47,560 nucleotides of DNA from Candidatus Zhuqueibacterota bacterium (GTDB lineage Bacteria; BS750m-G25), in contig JADHWK010000015.1 of assembly GCA_016783505.1 (NCBI GenBank), positions 1 to 47,560 of the forward strand. Direction: 5' to 3'. Positions 39,962-47,560 of this stretch are shown here, piece by piece (the first letter of the stretch is position 1; every line of letters begins with the position of its first letter). The notes under the pieces are model-generated. The model was given only the letters and a program-made list of their open reading frames with translations, had not been told where the DNA came from and made no database searches. A program made the position numbers and the translations under genes.

Positions 39962-40969
39962 ATGGAAAAGAAAATCCAGAACTTCAAAGATTCCTTCAAT
40001 AAAGAAATTGTAGATTTTTCCTCTTGGAACACCCTTGAAGGAATACGCATTCGCTATCTTGGTCGTAAAGGTAGAATAGCGGATCTCTTTAAGCAGCTTT
40101 CCGCCTTACCGCCTGAGAAACGCCGTGCTCCGGGAAAAAGCTTAAATGAGTTAAAGGATTACATTCAGAGTCGTATCTCACAGGAATCCAACCGATTTGC
40201 GGTAAAGAAAGAAAAGAAATTGCCCCTGGATACTTCTTTATCCGGGATCCGCCAGCATACCGGCAAAATTCATCCTTTGACAAAAATTGAAGATGAGATC
40301 AAAGACATCTTTAAAAGAATGGGGTTTGCCGTGGCTACTGGGCCCGAGGTAGAAACGGAGTATTACAACTTTGATGCTCTGAATTTCCCCAAGGATCATC
40401 CGGCCCGGGACATGCAGGACACCTATTATATATCTGACGGGGTGTTGCTCAGGACTCATACTTCGCCGGTGCAAATTCGGGTAATGGAATCCCAGTCGCC
40501 CCCGGTCCGGGTCATCATACCGGGGCGGGTTTATCGGAATGAAGCGATAAGCGCTCGAAGCTATTGTCTATTTCACCAGGTTGAGGGTCTGTATGTGGAT
40601 AAGGGGGTAACCTTTGGCAATCTCAAGGGGACACTGGAAGCCTTTGCCCAGGCCCTTTTTGGTGAGGGAGTCCGGTTACGCTTTCGACCCAGCTACTTTC
40701 CTTTTACAGAGCCCAGTGCGGAAGTGGATATTTCCTGCATATTATGCCAGGGCCGGGGGTGCCGGGTCTGTAAACGGACGGGTTGGCTGGAAATTTTGGG
40801 GGCCGGTATGGTGGACCCAGCCGTATTTTTGGCCGTCGGCTACGATCCCGAAGCCATCTCCGGTTTCGCTTTTGGCCTTGGGGTCGACCGGATCGCCATG
40901 CTTAAACTCGGTATTGATGACATCAGATTATTCTTTGGAAACGATCTCCGGTTTCTGGAACAGTTCTAA
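39962..40969 (+). CDS. pheS: Phenylalanyl-tRNA synthetase alpha subunit
   Basis: 335 residues, typical for PheS. After an N-terminal helical region that contacts tRNA, the class II core shows MGFAVATGPEVETEYYNFDA, LNFPKDHPARDMQDTYYI, LLRTHTSPVQIRVM (motif 2 region), FRPSYFPFTEPSAEVDISC and AFGLGVDRIAMLKLGIDDIR (motif 3). An extra CxxCxGxGCxxCxxTGW-like stretch near 260 is seen in many PheS proteins. Together with PheT it forms the heterotetramer that attaches Phe. pheT starts two bases after its stop. Confidence 0.97.
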   Translation: MEKKIQNFKDSFNKEIVDFSSWNTLEGIRIRYLGRKGRIADLFKQLSALPPEKRRAPGKSLNELKDYIQSRISQESNRFAVKKEKKLPLDTSLSGIRQHTGKIHPLTKIEDEIKDIFKRMGFAVATGPEVETEYYNFDALNFPKDHPARDMQDTYYISDGVLLRTHTSPVQIRVMESQSPPVRVIIPGRVYRNEAISARSYCLFHQVEGLYVDKGVTFGNLKGTLEAFAQALFGEGVRLRFRPSYFPFTEPSAEVDISCILCQGRGCRVCKRTGWLEILGAGMVDPAVFLAVGYDPEAISGFAFGLGVDRIAMLKLGIDDIRLFFGNDLRFLEQF

Positions 40970-40971
40970 CC

Positions 40972-43017
40972 ATGCGCGTTTCTTTCAATTGGCTAAAACA
41001 ATACGTCCGTTTTGAATTCGCACCCCAGGATTTGGCTCATCGCCTCACCATGCTCGGTCTCGAGGTGACCGGTGTTCAAGCGGTGGGGGATGATTTCGTC
41101 TTTGAAATTGACCTTACCCCCAATCGCCCCGATGCTATGAGTCACCTGGGAATCTCCCGGGAGATCGGGGCCTTGACAGGGCAGAGGGTGAAAAGGCCTG
41201 AAATAATCCCGGTGGGAATGTCAGGTGAAACAGCTCCGTTGATTACCATTCACATCGAGGACGAGGAGGATTGTCCCAGATATGCCGCTCGGCTGATCAA
41301 GGGGGTCACCATAGGCCCTTCACCCCAGTGGATGCAGGATAGGTTGCTGGCGGTGGGAATGCGTCCCATCAATAACGCGGTTGATGCCACCAATTACGTA
41401 ATGCTGGAGACGGGTCAACCCCTACATCCTTTTGATTATAACAGGATTGCCGGGAGCAAGATTGTGGTCCGACGGGCCCATCCCGGGGAGGTATTTGTTA
41501 CCTTGGACGGACAGGCGAGGAATCTGGACTCAGAGACCTTGCTCATCTGTGATAACCAAAAGCCCATCGCCATCGCCGGGGTAATGGGGGGATTAGATTC
41601 TGAAGTATCGGCCGAGACAAAGGATGTGCTGATCGAAAGTGCCTTTTTCAACCCTAAAAATATCCATCGGACCTCGAAAAACTTAGCATTATCCACCGAA
41701 GCGTCACAGCGGTTTGAACGGGGGACCGATCCTAATGGGGTGATCTATGCCCTAAATCGGGCTGCTGAATTGATGGAGGAGTTGGCTGGGGGGGAGGTTG
41801 TCCAGGGCACAATTGACAAATACCCCAAAAGGATTGAGCCCATCAGGGTTAATCTCAGGGCGGCCAGGGTGAACCAACTGTTAGGGTCCTATTTATCAGA
41901 AGGGGAGATCGGCGAAATCCTGCAAAATCTTGAATTTAAGATTGAAAAGAGTAACAATCTAGTAGTGGAAATCCCCACCTTCCGGCCGGACATTCTACGG
42001 GAAGTTGACCTCATTGAGGAGGTGGCCCGCATTTATGGCTACGATCGGATTGAATCCGAACGAACCTCCCAAATTGTGTTGTTTCATAAACCAGACCACC
42101 GGGAGCGGCTTTCTTGGCTAGTACGGGAGGTATTAACCGGGTTAGGACTTTTTGAAGTGGTGACCAACTCATTGACAGATGAGGAAGCCCGGGGGATGGT
42201 CTCAGACTTTAGCCCAGCGGTCACCATTAAAAATCCCCAGAGCCGTCTGATGAGCCATCTCCGCACCAGCCTCGTCCCGGGTCTGTTGCGGGTGATCGCC
42301 CGGAACCAGCATCGCCAGCAGGAGGACATCCGCATCTTTGAGTTAGGTAGGGTTTTTCATCCATCCGAAAATTCTTCCCCCCTCCCCCAGGAACCCACCC
42401 ATCTATCCGGAGCGCTAACGGGTCTAAGCAGTCCCCGGAGCTGGGTCGGAAAATCGGGGATAATTAGCTTTTTTCACCTAAAAGGACTGCTGGAGGAGTT
42501 TTTTTTCAAAATTTTACTTGACAATTACCATTTTTTTTCTTATGATATAAGTGAGCTGGATGACCGGGCCTTGGGGATTAAAACCGACTCTCGGCTGCTG
42601 GGTTACTTCGGTCATGTTCAGCGGCGTGTTTTAGACCGGTTTGACATTGAAGGGGACGTTCTCCTTTTCAATCTATATTTCGACGAAATTCTGGGGTTGA
42701 TAAAATGGGATCGAGTTTACAGACCCGTGCCCCAATATCCATTTGTTCCCCGGGATTTGTCCTTAGTGGTCGCAGAAAAAGTCTCCGCTGAGGATTTGAC
42801 AGGGCTGATTAAAGAGAAGGGGGGAGCTTACCTTAGATCGGTTCAGATTGTGGACCTCTATCGGGGCGAACAAATTCCCCGGAACAAGAAGGGCCTTACC
42901 TTTTCGCTTAAGTTTCAATCGCAGGACGGCACCCTGGACGACCAAGTCGTCAACCAAATTATTGAGGACATCTTGACGGACTGTAGGACGAGTTTCAATG
43001 CACAATTACGTGAATAA
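40972..43017 (+). CDS. pheT: Phenylalanyl-tRNA synthetase beta subunit, short form lacking the OB-fold domain
   Basis: 681 residues, about 110 shorter than most bacterial PheT. FNWLKQYV and MLGLEVTGVQAV at the N-terminus run straight into FEIDLTPNRPDAMSHLGISR at residue ~44. Thus the EMAP/OB-fold tRNA-binding insert, normally between these two, is absent. Later domains are present: B3/B4 (DAVNAT-like NNAVDATNYVMLETGQPLHP, and IAIAGVMGGLDSEVS), B5 (SEGEIGEILQNLEF, VEIPTFRPDILREVDLIEEV), the core-like region (GLFEVVTNSL, EDIRIFELGRVF), and a C-terminal FDX-ACB anticodon-binding domain (FVPRDLSLVV, QIPRNKKGLTFSLKFQS). It should still function with PheS. B3/B4 edits mischarged Tyr. Confidence 0.96.
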   Translation: MRVSFNWLKQYVRFEFAPQDLAHRLTMLGLEVTGVQAVGDDFVFEIDLTPNRPDAMSHLGISREIGALTGQRVKRPEIIPVGMSGETAPLITIHIEDEEDCPRYAARLIKGVTIGPSPQWMQDRLLAVGMRPINNAVDATNYVMLETGQPLHPFDYNRIAGSKIVVRRAHPGEVFVTLDGQARNLDSETLLICDNQKPIAIAGVMGGLDSEVSAETKDVLIESAFFNPKNIHRTSKNLALSTEASQRFERGTDPNGVIYALNRAAELMEELAGGEVVQGTIDKYPKRIEPIRVNLRAARVNQLLGSYLSEGEIGEILQNLEFKIEKSNNLVVEIPTFRPDILREVDLIEEVARIYGYDRIESERTSQIVLFHKPDHRERLSWLVREVLTGLGLFEVVTNSLTDEEARGMVSDFSPAVTIKNPQSRLMSHLRTSLVPGLLRVIARNQHRQQEDIRIFELGRVFHPSENSSPLPQEPTHLSGALTGLSSPRSWVGKSGIISFFHLKGLLEEFFFKILLDNYHFFSYDISELDDRALGIKTDSRLLGYFGHVQRRVLDRFDIEGDVLLFNLYFDEILGLIKWDRVYRPVPQYPFVPRDLSLVVAEKVSAEDLTGLIKEKGGAYLRSVQIVDLYRGEQIPRNKKGLTFSLKFQSQDGTLDDQVVNQIIEDILTDCRTSFNAQLRE

Positions 43018-43067
43018 AAATAGGGTCAAATTGGAGAAATGTCGAAAATCAAGAGAAAGGTCACAGA

Positions 43068-43325
43068 ATGCAACTGGAAAATTTTGAACTTTTAGAGGGG
43101 CGAATAACGAAGCTTCTGGAGACTCTTCAAAATCTGCGTTCGGAGAACGAGGAGATCAAAAACCAGTGTCAGGATCTTAGGGTAAGGCTTGAAGAAAAGG
43201 AGAGACATATTCAACAATTAACCGAGGAAAATGAAAAATTGAGAGCTGGGACAGAAATTAGCAATAAGGAGCGGGAGATCAAGGAAAGGGTAGAAAGTCT
43301 GCTGTCAAAATTGGAGGAAATCTAA
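43068..43325 (+). CDS. Small coiled-coil protein (ZapB-like position)
   Basis: 85 residues, almost entirely predicted coiled coil (LLEGRITKLLETLQNLRSEN, then EEIKNQCQDLRVRLEEKERH). It has no other domain. Such a gene between pheT and zapA is common and is often annotated as a ZapB-like cell-division coiled coil. The sequence alone supports only a coiled coil; the division role is from context. It lies 75 bases before the zapA start. Confidence 0.7.
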   Translation: MQLENFELLEGRITKLLETLQNLRSENEEIKNQCQDLRVRLEEKERHIQQLTEENEKLRAGTEISNKEREIKERVESLLSKLEEI

Positions 43326-43399
43326 AAGAAAAATCTTCGAGGCTAGGGTTCCTTTTGGTGACAAAAAAACAGTTAATACCAAACCTATGGTATTGTTTC

Positions 43400-43690
43400 A
43401 TGGATAATAAAACAACCTTAAAGGTTAACATCTTCGGAACTGAATATCCCATCAAGAGTAATACTGATACCGAATACATCAAACAAGTGGCCGATTTCGT
43501 AGACCGGAAGATGAGGGAAATAGACAAAAATATTTCCGTCAAATCCAGTCTAAAAGTGGCCATTCTGGCGGCCTTAAATATTGCTGATGAACTGTTCCAG
43601 GAGAGGAAGGAAAGAGAAAGACTTGTTGCGGATTTAGAAGATCGAGCCCGGGAGATTTCGGACTCTTTGGCTCAGGTTCTGGAAGAGTAA
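43400..43690 (+). CDS. zapA: Cell division protein ZapA
   Basis: 96 residues from the ATG at 43400; a TTG at 43355 would add a leader unlike the family. KTTLKVNIFGTEYPIKSNTD, then TEYIKQVADFVDRKMREI, is the ZapA core, followed by the long C-terminal coiled coil (AALNIADELFQERKERERLV). ZapA bundles FtsZ filaments. The neighbouring coiled-coil gene and the downstream 6S-like RNA match the zapA neighbourhood of many bacteria. Confidence 0.9.
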   Translation: MDNKTTLKVNIFGTEYPIKSNTDTEYIKQVADFVDRKMREIDKNISVKSSLKVAILAALNIADELFQERKERERLVADLEDRAREISDSLAQVLEE

Positions 43691-43691
43691 A

Positions 43692-43900
43692 AGAATCCCC
43701 GCAGCCTGGTTGTGGTAGCCCAAAAAGGAACCAACACTTCAAAAATGGGAGAATCTCTCTAGACGGTAATTGCAGGCCTCAACTCGTCCTCCGGGACGAT
43801 CCTCCCCTAATATAGGGGGCAGGGGAAGCAAGAACCGATTTAGGTGGCTCCCACCGTATATACTACGGTTCTTTTTTGACCACAACCCTGCGGGGATTCA
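43692..43900 (+). ncRNA. ssrS: 6S RNA (candidate)
   Basis: About 207 bases directly after zapA. The ends pair: AATCCCCGCAG (43694-43704) with CTGCGGGGATT (43888-43898), and after a three-base CCT bulge GGTTGTGG (43708-43715) with CCACAACC (43880-43887). That is 19 pairs. Next to this, AAAAAGGAACC (about 43722-43732) can pair with GGTTCTTTTTT, and the middle has a large open region and an apical hairpin. Long closing stem, bubble and apical stem are the 6S design, and zapA-6S linkage is a known arrangement. It has no protein frame. 6S binds sigma-70 RNA polymerase and represses transcription in stationary phase. Confidence 0.75.
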
Positions 43901-43954
43901 TTATGAGAAGGGATGAATTATGTTACGACAGACAACTTCAGAAAGGGGGATGAA

Positions 43955-45514
43955 ATGAGCGCTTTAATTATTATCGGTGTGGTTTTGGCCGGTGTAGCAA
44001 TCTTTCTGATCGGATGGGTAGCTTCTAATAAAATTGGACAGGGCAAAATTGCCAGTGCAAAACAACTTGCTGCCAAAATTATAGAGGATACCAAAAAGGA
44101 ATCCGAGACTCTAAAAAAAGAAAGGATCCTGGAGGCCCGGGACGAGGTTCATCGGATTAAACAAAAGGTAGAAGAAGAGGTAAGACAAAAGACGGAGGTC
44201 CTGAAACAGGAGGAAAAAAGGTTAAAGCAAAGGGATGAGAACATCCACCGTCGGATGGACCTTTTAGAGAAAAAAGAGAGATCCCTATTAGACAATGAAA
44301 GGGATCTTGAGCAAAGGGAGAAAATCCTGGTGGCCAAGGAGGAAAATCTGACTGATCTGCTCGAAAAAGAGAATAAGATGTTGGAGCGGATTGCTCACAT
44401 AACCGCCGATGAGGCAGTCAATCAACTAAAGGTTAACCTTCTGGATCAGGCCAAAGCCGAGGTGGCCGTGGAAGTAAAAGAGATCAAGGATCGAGCCCGA
44501 CAACTGGCTGATAAGGAAGCCAAGGAGATTGTGGTTTCTGCAATTCAGCGCACCGCTGCTGATCACTCCGTAGAGACGACCGTCTCTGTAGTCAACCTTC
44601 CCAATAACGAGATCAAAGGCCGCATTATTGGCAGGGAGGGACGGAACATTCGCTCGTTTGAGATGGCTACCGGTATTGAACTCATCGTTGACGATACCCC
44701 TGAGGCGGTCATCCTGTCAGGCTTTGATCCTTACCGACGGGAGATCGCTAAGGTTGCCCTGGAAAAACTGATTTTGAATGGTAGAATCCACCCCGGCCGT
44801 ATTGAAGAGGTGGTGGAAAAGACCAAAAAGGAGATGGAAGAAAGCCTGGTTGACGTCGGAGAACAGGCCATGCTGGAAACCGGGGTTCACGGCCTCCACC
44901 AGGAACTGGTCAAACTACTGGGTAAGCTAAAATATCGCACCTCTTATGGTCAAAACGTGCTCCAACACTCCATTGAGGTCGCTTATTTGGCGGGGCTAAT
45001 AGCGGCTGAGCTTCAATTAGACGCTAGGTTGGCCAAGCGTGCGGGTCTTCTCCACGACATCGGCAAGGCCATTGACAAATATACCGAGGGCACCCACACC
45101 CAGATCGGGGTGGATATGTCCCGTAAGTATGGGGAGAACAAAATCATCCAGAACGCCATCGCCGCCCATCACGAGGATGTGGAGCCGACCTCCCTGGTCT
45201 CCATTCTGGTTCAGGCTGCCGATGCCATCTCCGGATCCCGACCTGGGGCCAGAAGAGAAACGGTAGAGGGATATGTAAAGAGACTGGAAAAACTCGAGCA
45301 GTTGGCTGAGTCCTTCAGTGGGGTTTCCAAAACCTACGCCATCCAGGCTGGTCGTGAGATTCGGGTGATGGTGGAGAACGAAGAGGTGGATGACGCCCAG
45401 GCTGAGCAGCTGGCCCATGACATCGCCACCAAAATCAAAGAGGAAATGGAATACCCGGGTCAAATAAGGGTCACCGTAATCCGTGAGTTCCGGGCCATTG
45501 ACTACGCCAAATAA
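43955..45514 (+). CDS. rny: Ribonuclease Y
   Basis: 519 residues from the ATG at 43955, preceded by GGGGG; a start at 43913 would overlap the 6S RNA edge. It begins with one transmembrane helix ([20 protein letters not shown]), then ~150 residues of coiled coil. A KH domain ([20 protein letters not shown]) and the HD domain with [20 protein letters not shown] (metal-binding HD) follow. The end reads [18 protein letters not shown]. RNase Y is a membrane-anchored endoribonuclease that starts mRNA decay. The zapA-6S-rny-folD order is common outside Proteobacteria. Confidence 0.97.
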   Translation: MSALIIIGVVLAGVAIFLIGWVASNKIGQGKIASAKQLAAKIIEDTKKESETLKKERILEARDEVHRIKQKVEEEVRQKTEVLKQEEKRLKQRDENIHRRMDLLEKKERSLLDNERDLEQREKILVAKEENLTDLLEKENKMLERIAHITADEAVNQLKVNLLDQAKAEVAVEVKEIKDRARQLADKEAKEIVVSAIQRTAADHSVETTVSVVNLPNNEIKGRIIGREGRNIRSFEMATGIELIVDDTPEAVILSGFDPYRREIAKVALEKLILNGRIHPGRIEEVVEKTKKEMEESLVDVGEQAMLETGVHGLHQELVKLLGKLKYRTSYGQNVLQHSIEVAYLAGLIAAELQLDARLAKRAGLLHDIGKAIDKYTEGTHTQIGVDMSRKYGENKIIQNAIAAHHEDVEPTSLVSILVQAADAISGSRPGARRETVEGYVKRLEKLEQLAESFSGVSKTYAIQAGREIRVMVENEEVDDAQAEQLAHDIATKIKEEMEYPGQIRVTVIREFRAIDYAK

Positions 45515-45522
45515 AAACTTAG

Positions 45523-45562
45523 CCCCTTTGGAGCGCCTGGCCAATCCCAATGTCCAAAGGGG
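45523..45562 (+). terminator. Stem-loop after rny, possible terminator
   Basis: CCCCTTTGG and CCAAAGGGG form a perfect nine-base stem with a 22-base loop, starting nine bases after the rny stop. The loop contains a degenerate GGCGCC-like element (GAGCGCCTGGCC). It is followed by AATTTCTG and not by a strong T-run, so termination efficiency is doubtful. Confidence 0.5.
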
Positions 45563-45631
45563 AATTTCTGTGACGTCCGGTCACTCGGGCGGGCCTGTGG
45601 TACAATCCTGAAATTGATGATTTCCCCTTTG

Positions 45632-45651
45632 CGTGATAATAAATTATCACG
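45632..45651. repeat. Perfect palindrome CGTGATAAT-AA-ATTATCACG
   Basis: Nine-base arms with a two-base centre. It could serve as a transcription-factor operator, but no regulator is adjacent. Confidence 0.65.
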
Positions 45652-45665
45652 TTAGCTCTAAGAAA

Positions 45666-45683
45666 GTCCCGAATCTTCGGGAC
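45666..45683. repeat. Perfect palindrome GTCCCGAA-TC-TTCGGGAC
   Basis: Eight-base arms. Same family as 12693-12708 and 36199-36214. Confidence 0.7.
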
Positions 45684-45722
45684 TGATTAAAGTATATTTC
45701 AACATACTTATTTGGTTTGGCT

Positions 45723-45758
45723 TAGGAATTTATTCCTATCAGTCAGGCGGGCCTGTTG
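45723..45758. repeat. Palindrome TAGGAAT-TT-ATTCCTA joined to a GGCGGGCC-type repeat
   Basis: The palindrome (45723-45738) runs directly into TCAGTCAGGCGGGCCTGTTG (45739-45758), a variant of the GGCGCC family. Confidence 0.65.
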
Positions 45759-45872
45759 CAGAACTTCAATTCAAGCTTCTATTCTCCTAGGGAGGTTTAG
45801 GAATCAAGTTTTTGAAAAAGTTGGTCATAAACCTCTAAATAGGTAACCTCAATAAAAACAATTTTCGGAGTT

Positions 45873-45886
45873 ACCCGTTTACGGGT
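45873..45886. repeat. Perfect palindrome ACCCGT-TT-ACGGGT
   Basis: Six-base arms with a two-base centre. Short enough to occur by chance alone, but it belongs to a cluster of similarly built elements. Confidence 0.45.
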
Positions 45887-45970
45887 TTATCTCACAACCA
45901 CCCGGCTAGGGAGAATCCGCAGCGTCGGACTTGAGTCTATTTTTGTAATGTCTGTCAGTTGTGCCACAGA

Positions 45971-45988
45971 GCCGGGCGCCCGACCGAT
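45971..45988. repeat. Dispersed GGCGCC-type intergenic repeat
   Basis: GCCGGGCGCCCGACCGAT, a copy of the family core, about 54 bases before folD. Confidence 0.65.
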
Positions 45989-46041
45989 TGCGTTTTACGC
46001 AATCTACTAATTTTGATTATAAATAATCCAGGTTAAGAAAA

Positions 46042-46926
46042 ATGATTGCTGAAATCATTGACGGGAAAAAAATTGCTGGGGGGATAAAGAAGGAAGTGAA
46101 CGCTGGGGTATCCCGCTTGAAAGAGAGGGGTATCTCGCCAAAGCTTGTGGCCATTTTAGTAGGCGAGCATCCCGCCTCAGCCACTTACGTCAGAATGAAG
46201 AAAAAGGCCTGTGCCGAGGTGGGAATTCAATCGGAAGTCATCCAATTGCCTGTGGAGACGCCCCAAAATGAATTGAAGAATACTATTCAAAGATTGAACG
46301 CGGATAAGACTGTCCACGGCATCTTGGTTCAATTACCTTTGCCGTCGCCCATAAATACAGGGGAAATACTTCAGTTTGTTTCCCCGGAAAAGGACGTTGA
46401 CGGCTTTCATCCCCTTAATGTGGGTAAAATGATACTGGATGGGGATGGATTTCTACCCTGTACAGCAGCAGGCATCCGGGAACTTCTACTGCGCAGCGGC
46501 CATGCCCCTGATGGAAAACATGTCGTCGTCCTGGGACGCAGCCAGATCGTAGGCCGCCCTTTAGCCCATCTGCTGTCCCAGAAGAAAAAGGGGGCTAACG
46601 CCACCGTTACCCTGTGTCATTCCCAGACCCATTCCATTTCTTTCTTTACTCGGCAAGCGGATATTTTGGTCGCCGCGATGGGAAAACCGGAGTTTATCAC
46701 CGGGGAAATGGTTAAAAAAGGGGCGGTAGTCATTGATGTCGGGGTTAATCGGGTGGCTGATTCCAGCCGGGAGAAGGGTTATCGCTTAGTTGGGGATGTT
46801 CACTTTCCCTCGGTGACAAAGGTAGCCGGGTCTATCACCCCTGTCCCCGGCGGCGTGGGACCCATGACGATCGTCATGCTGCTGAAGAATACCCTCAGGG
46901 CGGCAGAATTATCTGCTGCTGTTTAA
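46042..46926 (+). CDS. folD: Bifunctional methylenetetrahydrofolate dehydrogenase/cyclohydrolase
   Basis: 294 residues, the normal length. It converts 5,10-methylene-THF to 10-formyl-THF, using NADP and then water, for purine and fMet synthesis. N-terminal signature: AILVGEHPASATYVRMKKKA, with the catalytic lysine in the YxxxK context (YVRMK). The middle block is HGILVQLPLPSPIN, and DGFHPLNVGKM comes next. The Rossmann domain is seen as VVVLGRSQIVGRPLAHLLSQ, with VIDVGVNRV and the ending PVPGGVGPMTIVML. Both activities look intact. Purine-pathway purL lies in the same window but in another operon. Confidence 0.97.
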   Translation: MIAEIIDGKKIAGGIKKEVNAGVSRLKERGISPKLVAILVGEHPASATYVRMKKKACAEVGIQSEVIQLPVETPQNELKNTIQRLNADKTVHGILVQLPLPSPINTGEILQFVSPEKDVDGFHPLNVGKMILDGDGFLPCTAAGIRELLLRSGHAPDGKHVVVLGRSQIVGRPLAHLLSQKKKGANATVTLCHSQTHSISFFTRQADILVAAMGKPEFITGEMVKKGAVVIDVGVNRVADSSREKGYRLVGDVHFPSVTKVAGSITPVPGGVGPMTIVMLLKNTLRAAELSAAV

Positions 46927-46960
46927 CCTTTAATAACGTTAGCTTCGGGGCTGTGAAATC

Positions 46961-47560
46961 ATGTCCGATGCAGCTAAATCCATAGCTTTTCTTCTCGCAT
47001 CTGGATTTACCCTCTGGCTCTTTCTCGGCCTTCTTCCCCAGATCCTTCTGGTTTTAAGAAAGCAAAGGGAGGAGAAGGAGGAAAGGGAACGACAATTCTG
47101 GCGTCGTTACCGGGAAAAAGAGATCATCAAGAAGGTCCTACAAGAAGAGAAGATAAGGGAGGAAAAGACTCTCAGGCGGCCTGGCCCGCCCCCCGAAACC
47201 CCAACACCCCTAAAAATCATACCATCAATACCTGAAAAGAAGGTTGAAGAGCCTGCTGGGGACCAGATCAGACAAAAAATCCCAGGACGCCGTCGTATTC
47301 TGGTAGTGGACGATGAGAGTGAGATGCTTGAGCTCATGAAAGACATGCTTGAAATAGAGGACTTTGACATTCAAACGGCCGCCAATGGGCAAGAAGCCCT
47401 GGATGTCTTTGGCCAATTTGAGCCGGAGCTTGTTGTGACGGACATCCGCATGGTGGGGCTTGACGGGTTTGACTTTGTGGCCCAGGCCCGAAGGATGAAA
47501 CCGGATATTATGGTCATCTACGTAAGCGCCTGGTTCACGGACATTGAGATCTGCAAAAAA
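46961..47560 (+). CDS. Membrane-anchored response-regulator receiver protein (3' end missing)
   Basis: The frame is open from ATG 46961 to the last base, giving 200 residues. A transmembrane helix lies at about 8-32 (AFLLASGFTLWLFLGLLPQ). A charged, coiled-coil-like linker of ~60 residues and a proline-rich stretch (RRPGPPPETPTP) come next. From ~113 there is a CheY-like receiver: RILVVDDESEM with the acidic pocket, VVTDIRMVGLDGFDF with the phosphorylated aspartate, and VIYVSAW with the conserved Ser. The conserved lysine lies beyond the window. The output domain, if any, is not visible. It follows folD by 34 bases. Confidence 0.8.
   Translation, partial: MSDAAKSIAFLLASGFTLWLFLGLLPQILLVLRKQREEKEERERQFWRRYREKEIIKKVLQEEKIREEKTLRRPGPPPETPTPLKIIPSIPEKKVEEPAGDQIRQKIPGRRRILVVDDESEMLELMKDMLEIEDFDIQTAANGQEALDVFGQFEPELVVTDIRMVGLDGFDFVAQARRMKPDIMVIYVSAWFTDIEICKK

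Larger units (their letters stand above)
45563..46041. other. Long rny-folD spacer crowded with palindromes
   Basis: No gene. Four perfect palindromes with two-base centres lie here (45632-45651, 45666-45683, 45723-45738, 45873-45886), together with GGCGCC/GGCGGGCC-type elements near 45579, 45739 and 45971. The region just before folD has no clear promoter. Confidence 0.65.

Overview
The window looks like a bacterial chromosome segment from an uncultivated lineage of the FCB group (the broad neighbourhood of KSB1, Marinimicrobia, Latescibacterota or Calditrichota). This placement is inferred from type IX-secretion-like C-terminal sorting domains (YPNPFN motif), a Reg_prop beta-propeller protein, DUF4097 and DUF5916 envelope proteins, and an NosR/NapH-like polyferredoxin. 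Nothing in the sequence fixes the phylum. No transposase, phage gene or CRISPR array was seen. All intact genes lie on the + strand.

Layout. (1) 1-2312: two consecutive secreted proteins with type IX-like C-terminal domains. (2) 2341-10203: a surface-polysaccharide cluster with glycosyltransferases, a flippase, a polysaccharide deacetylase-like protein and two methyltransferases. It is a mosaic of AT-rich and GC-richer genes and ends in decayed glycosyltransferase fragments. (3) 10213-12504: a secreted propeller protein. (4) 12733-16833: methylmalonyl-CoA epimerase, a Cys/Met-metabolism PLP enzyme, a cyclic-nucleotide-binding protein and uvrC. (5) 17087-20079: a padR / polyferredoxin / MFS operon with a clear promoter and operator. 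(6) 20625-22853: purL. (7) 22963-34988: a large envelope module. It contains two paralogous outer-membrane barrels with bactofilin-like N-termini, an ECF sigma factor, a zinc-finger/HEAT anti-sigma factor, three DUF4097 beta-solenoid proteins with different repeat signatures, a toast-rack/LiaF-like protein and a DUF5916 barrel. (8) 35212-46926: a small secreted protein, a tRNA pseudogene, tRNA-Val, then the housekeeping run thrS-infC-rpmI-rplT-pheS-pheT-(zapB-like)-zapA-6S RNA-rny-folD. (9) 46961 to the end: a membrane-anchored response-regulator receiver protein, cut by the window edge.

The envelope module is the best candidate for an under-described system. A sigma/anti-sigma pair with a sensor-like extracytoplasmic HEAT domain sits among secreted beta-solenoids and outer-membrane barrels on one strand with mostly short gaps, which suggests a co-regulated envelope stress or assembly response. 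Two gene insertions (an FkbM methyltransferase at 9061-9828 and a DUF4097 gene at 31139-32146) are each followed by a decayed copy of the 3' end of the gene before them, which hints at a shared integration mechanism.

Intergenic spacers are rich in short perfect inverted repeats and in a composite repeat with a GGCGCC-centred core (consensus TCGGTCAGGCGCCCGACTGA). Candidate non-coding RNAs are a 6S RNA downstream of zapA, with a 19-bp closing stem, and a possible structured transcript at 35924-36085.
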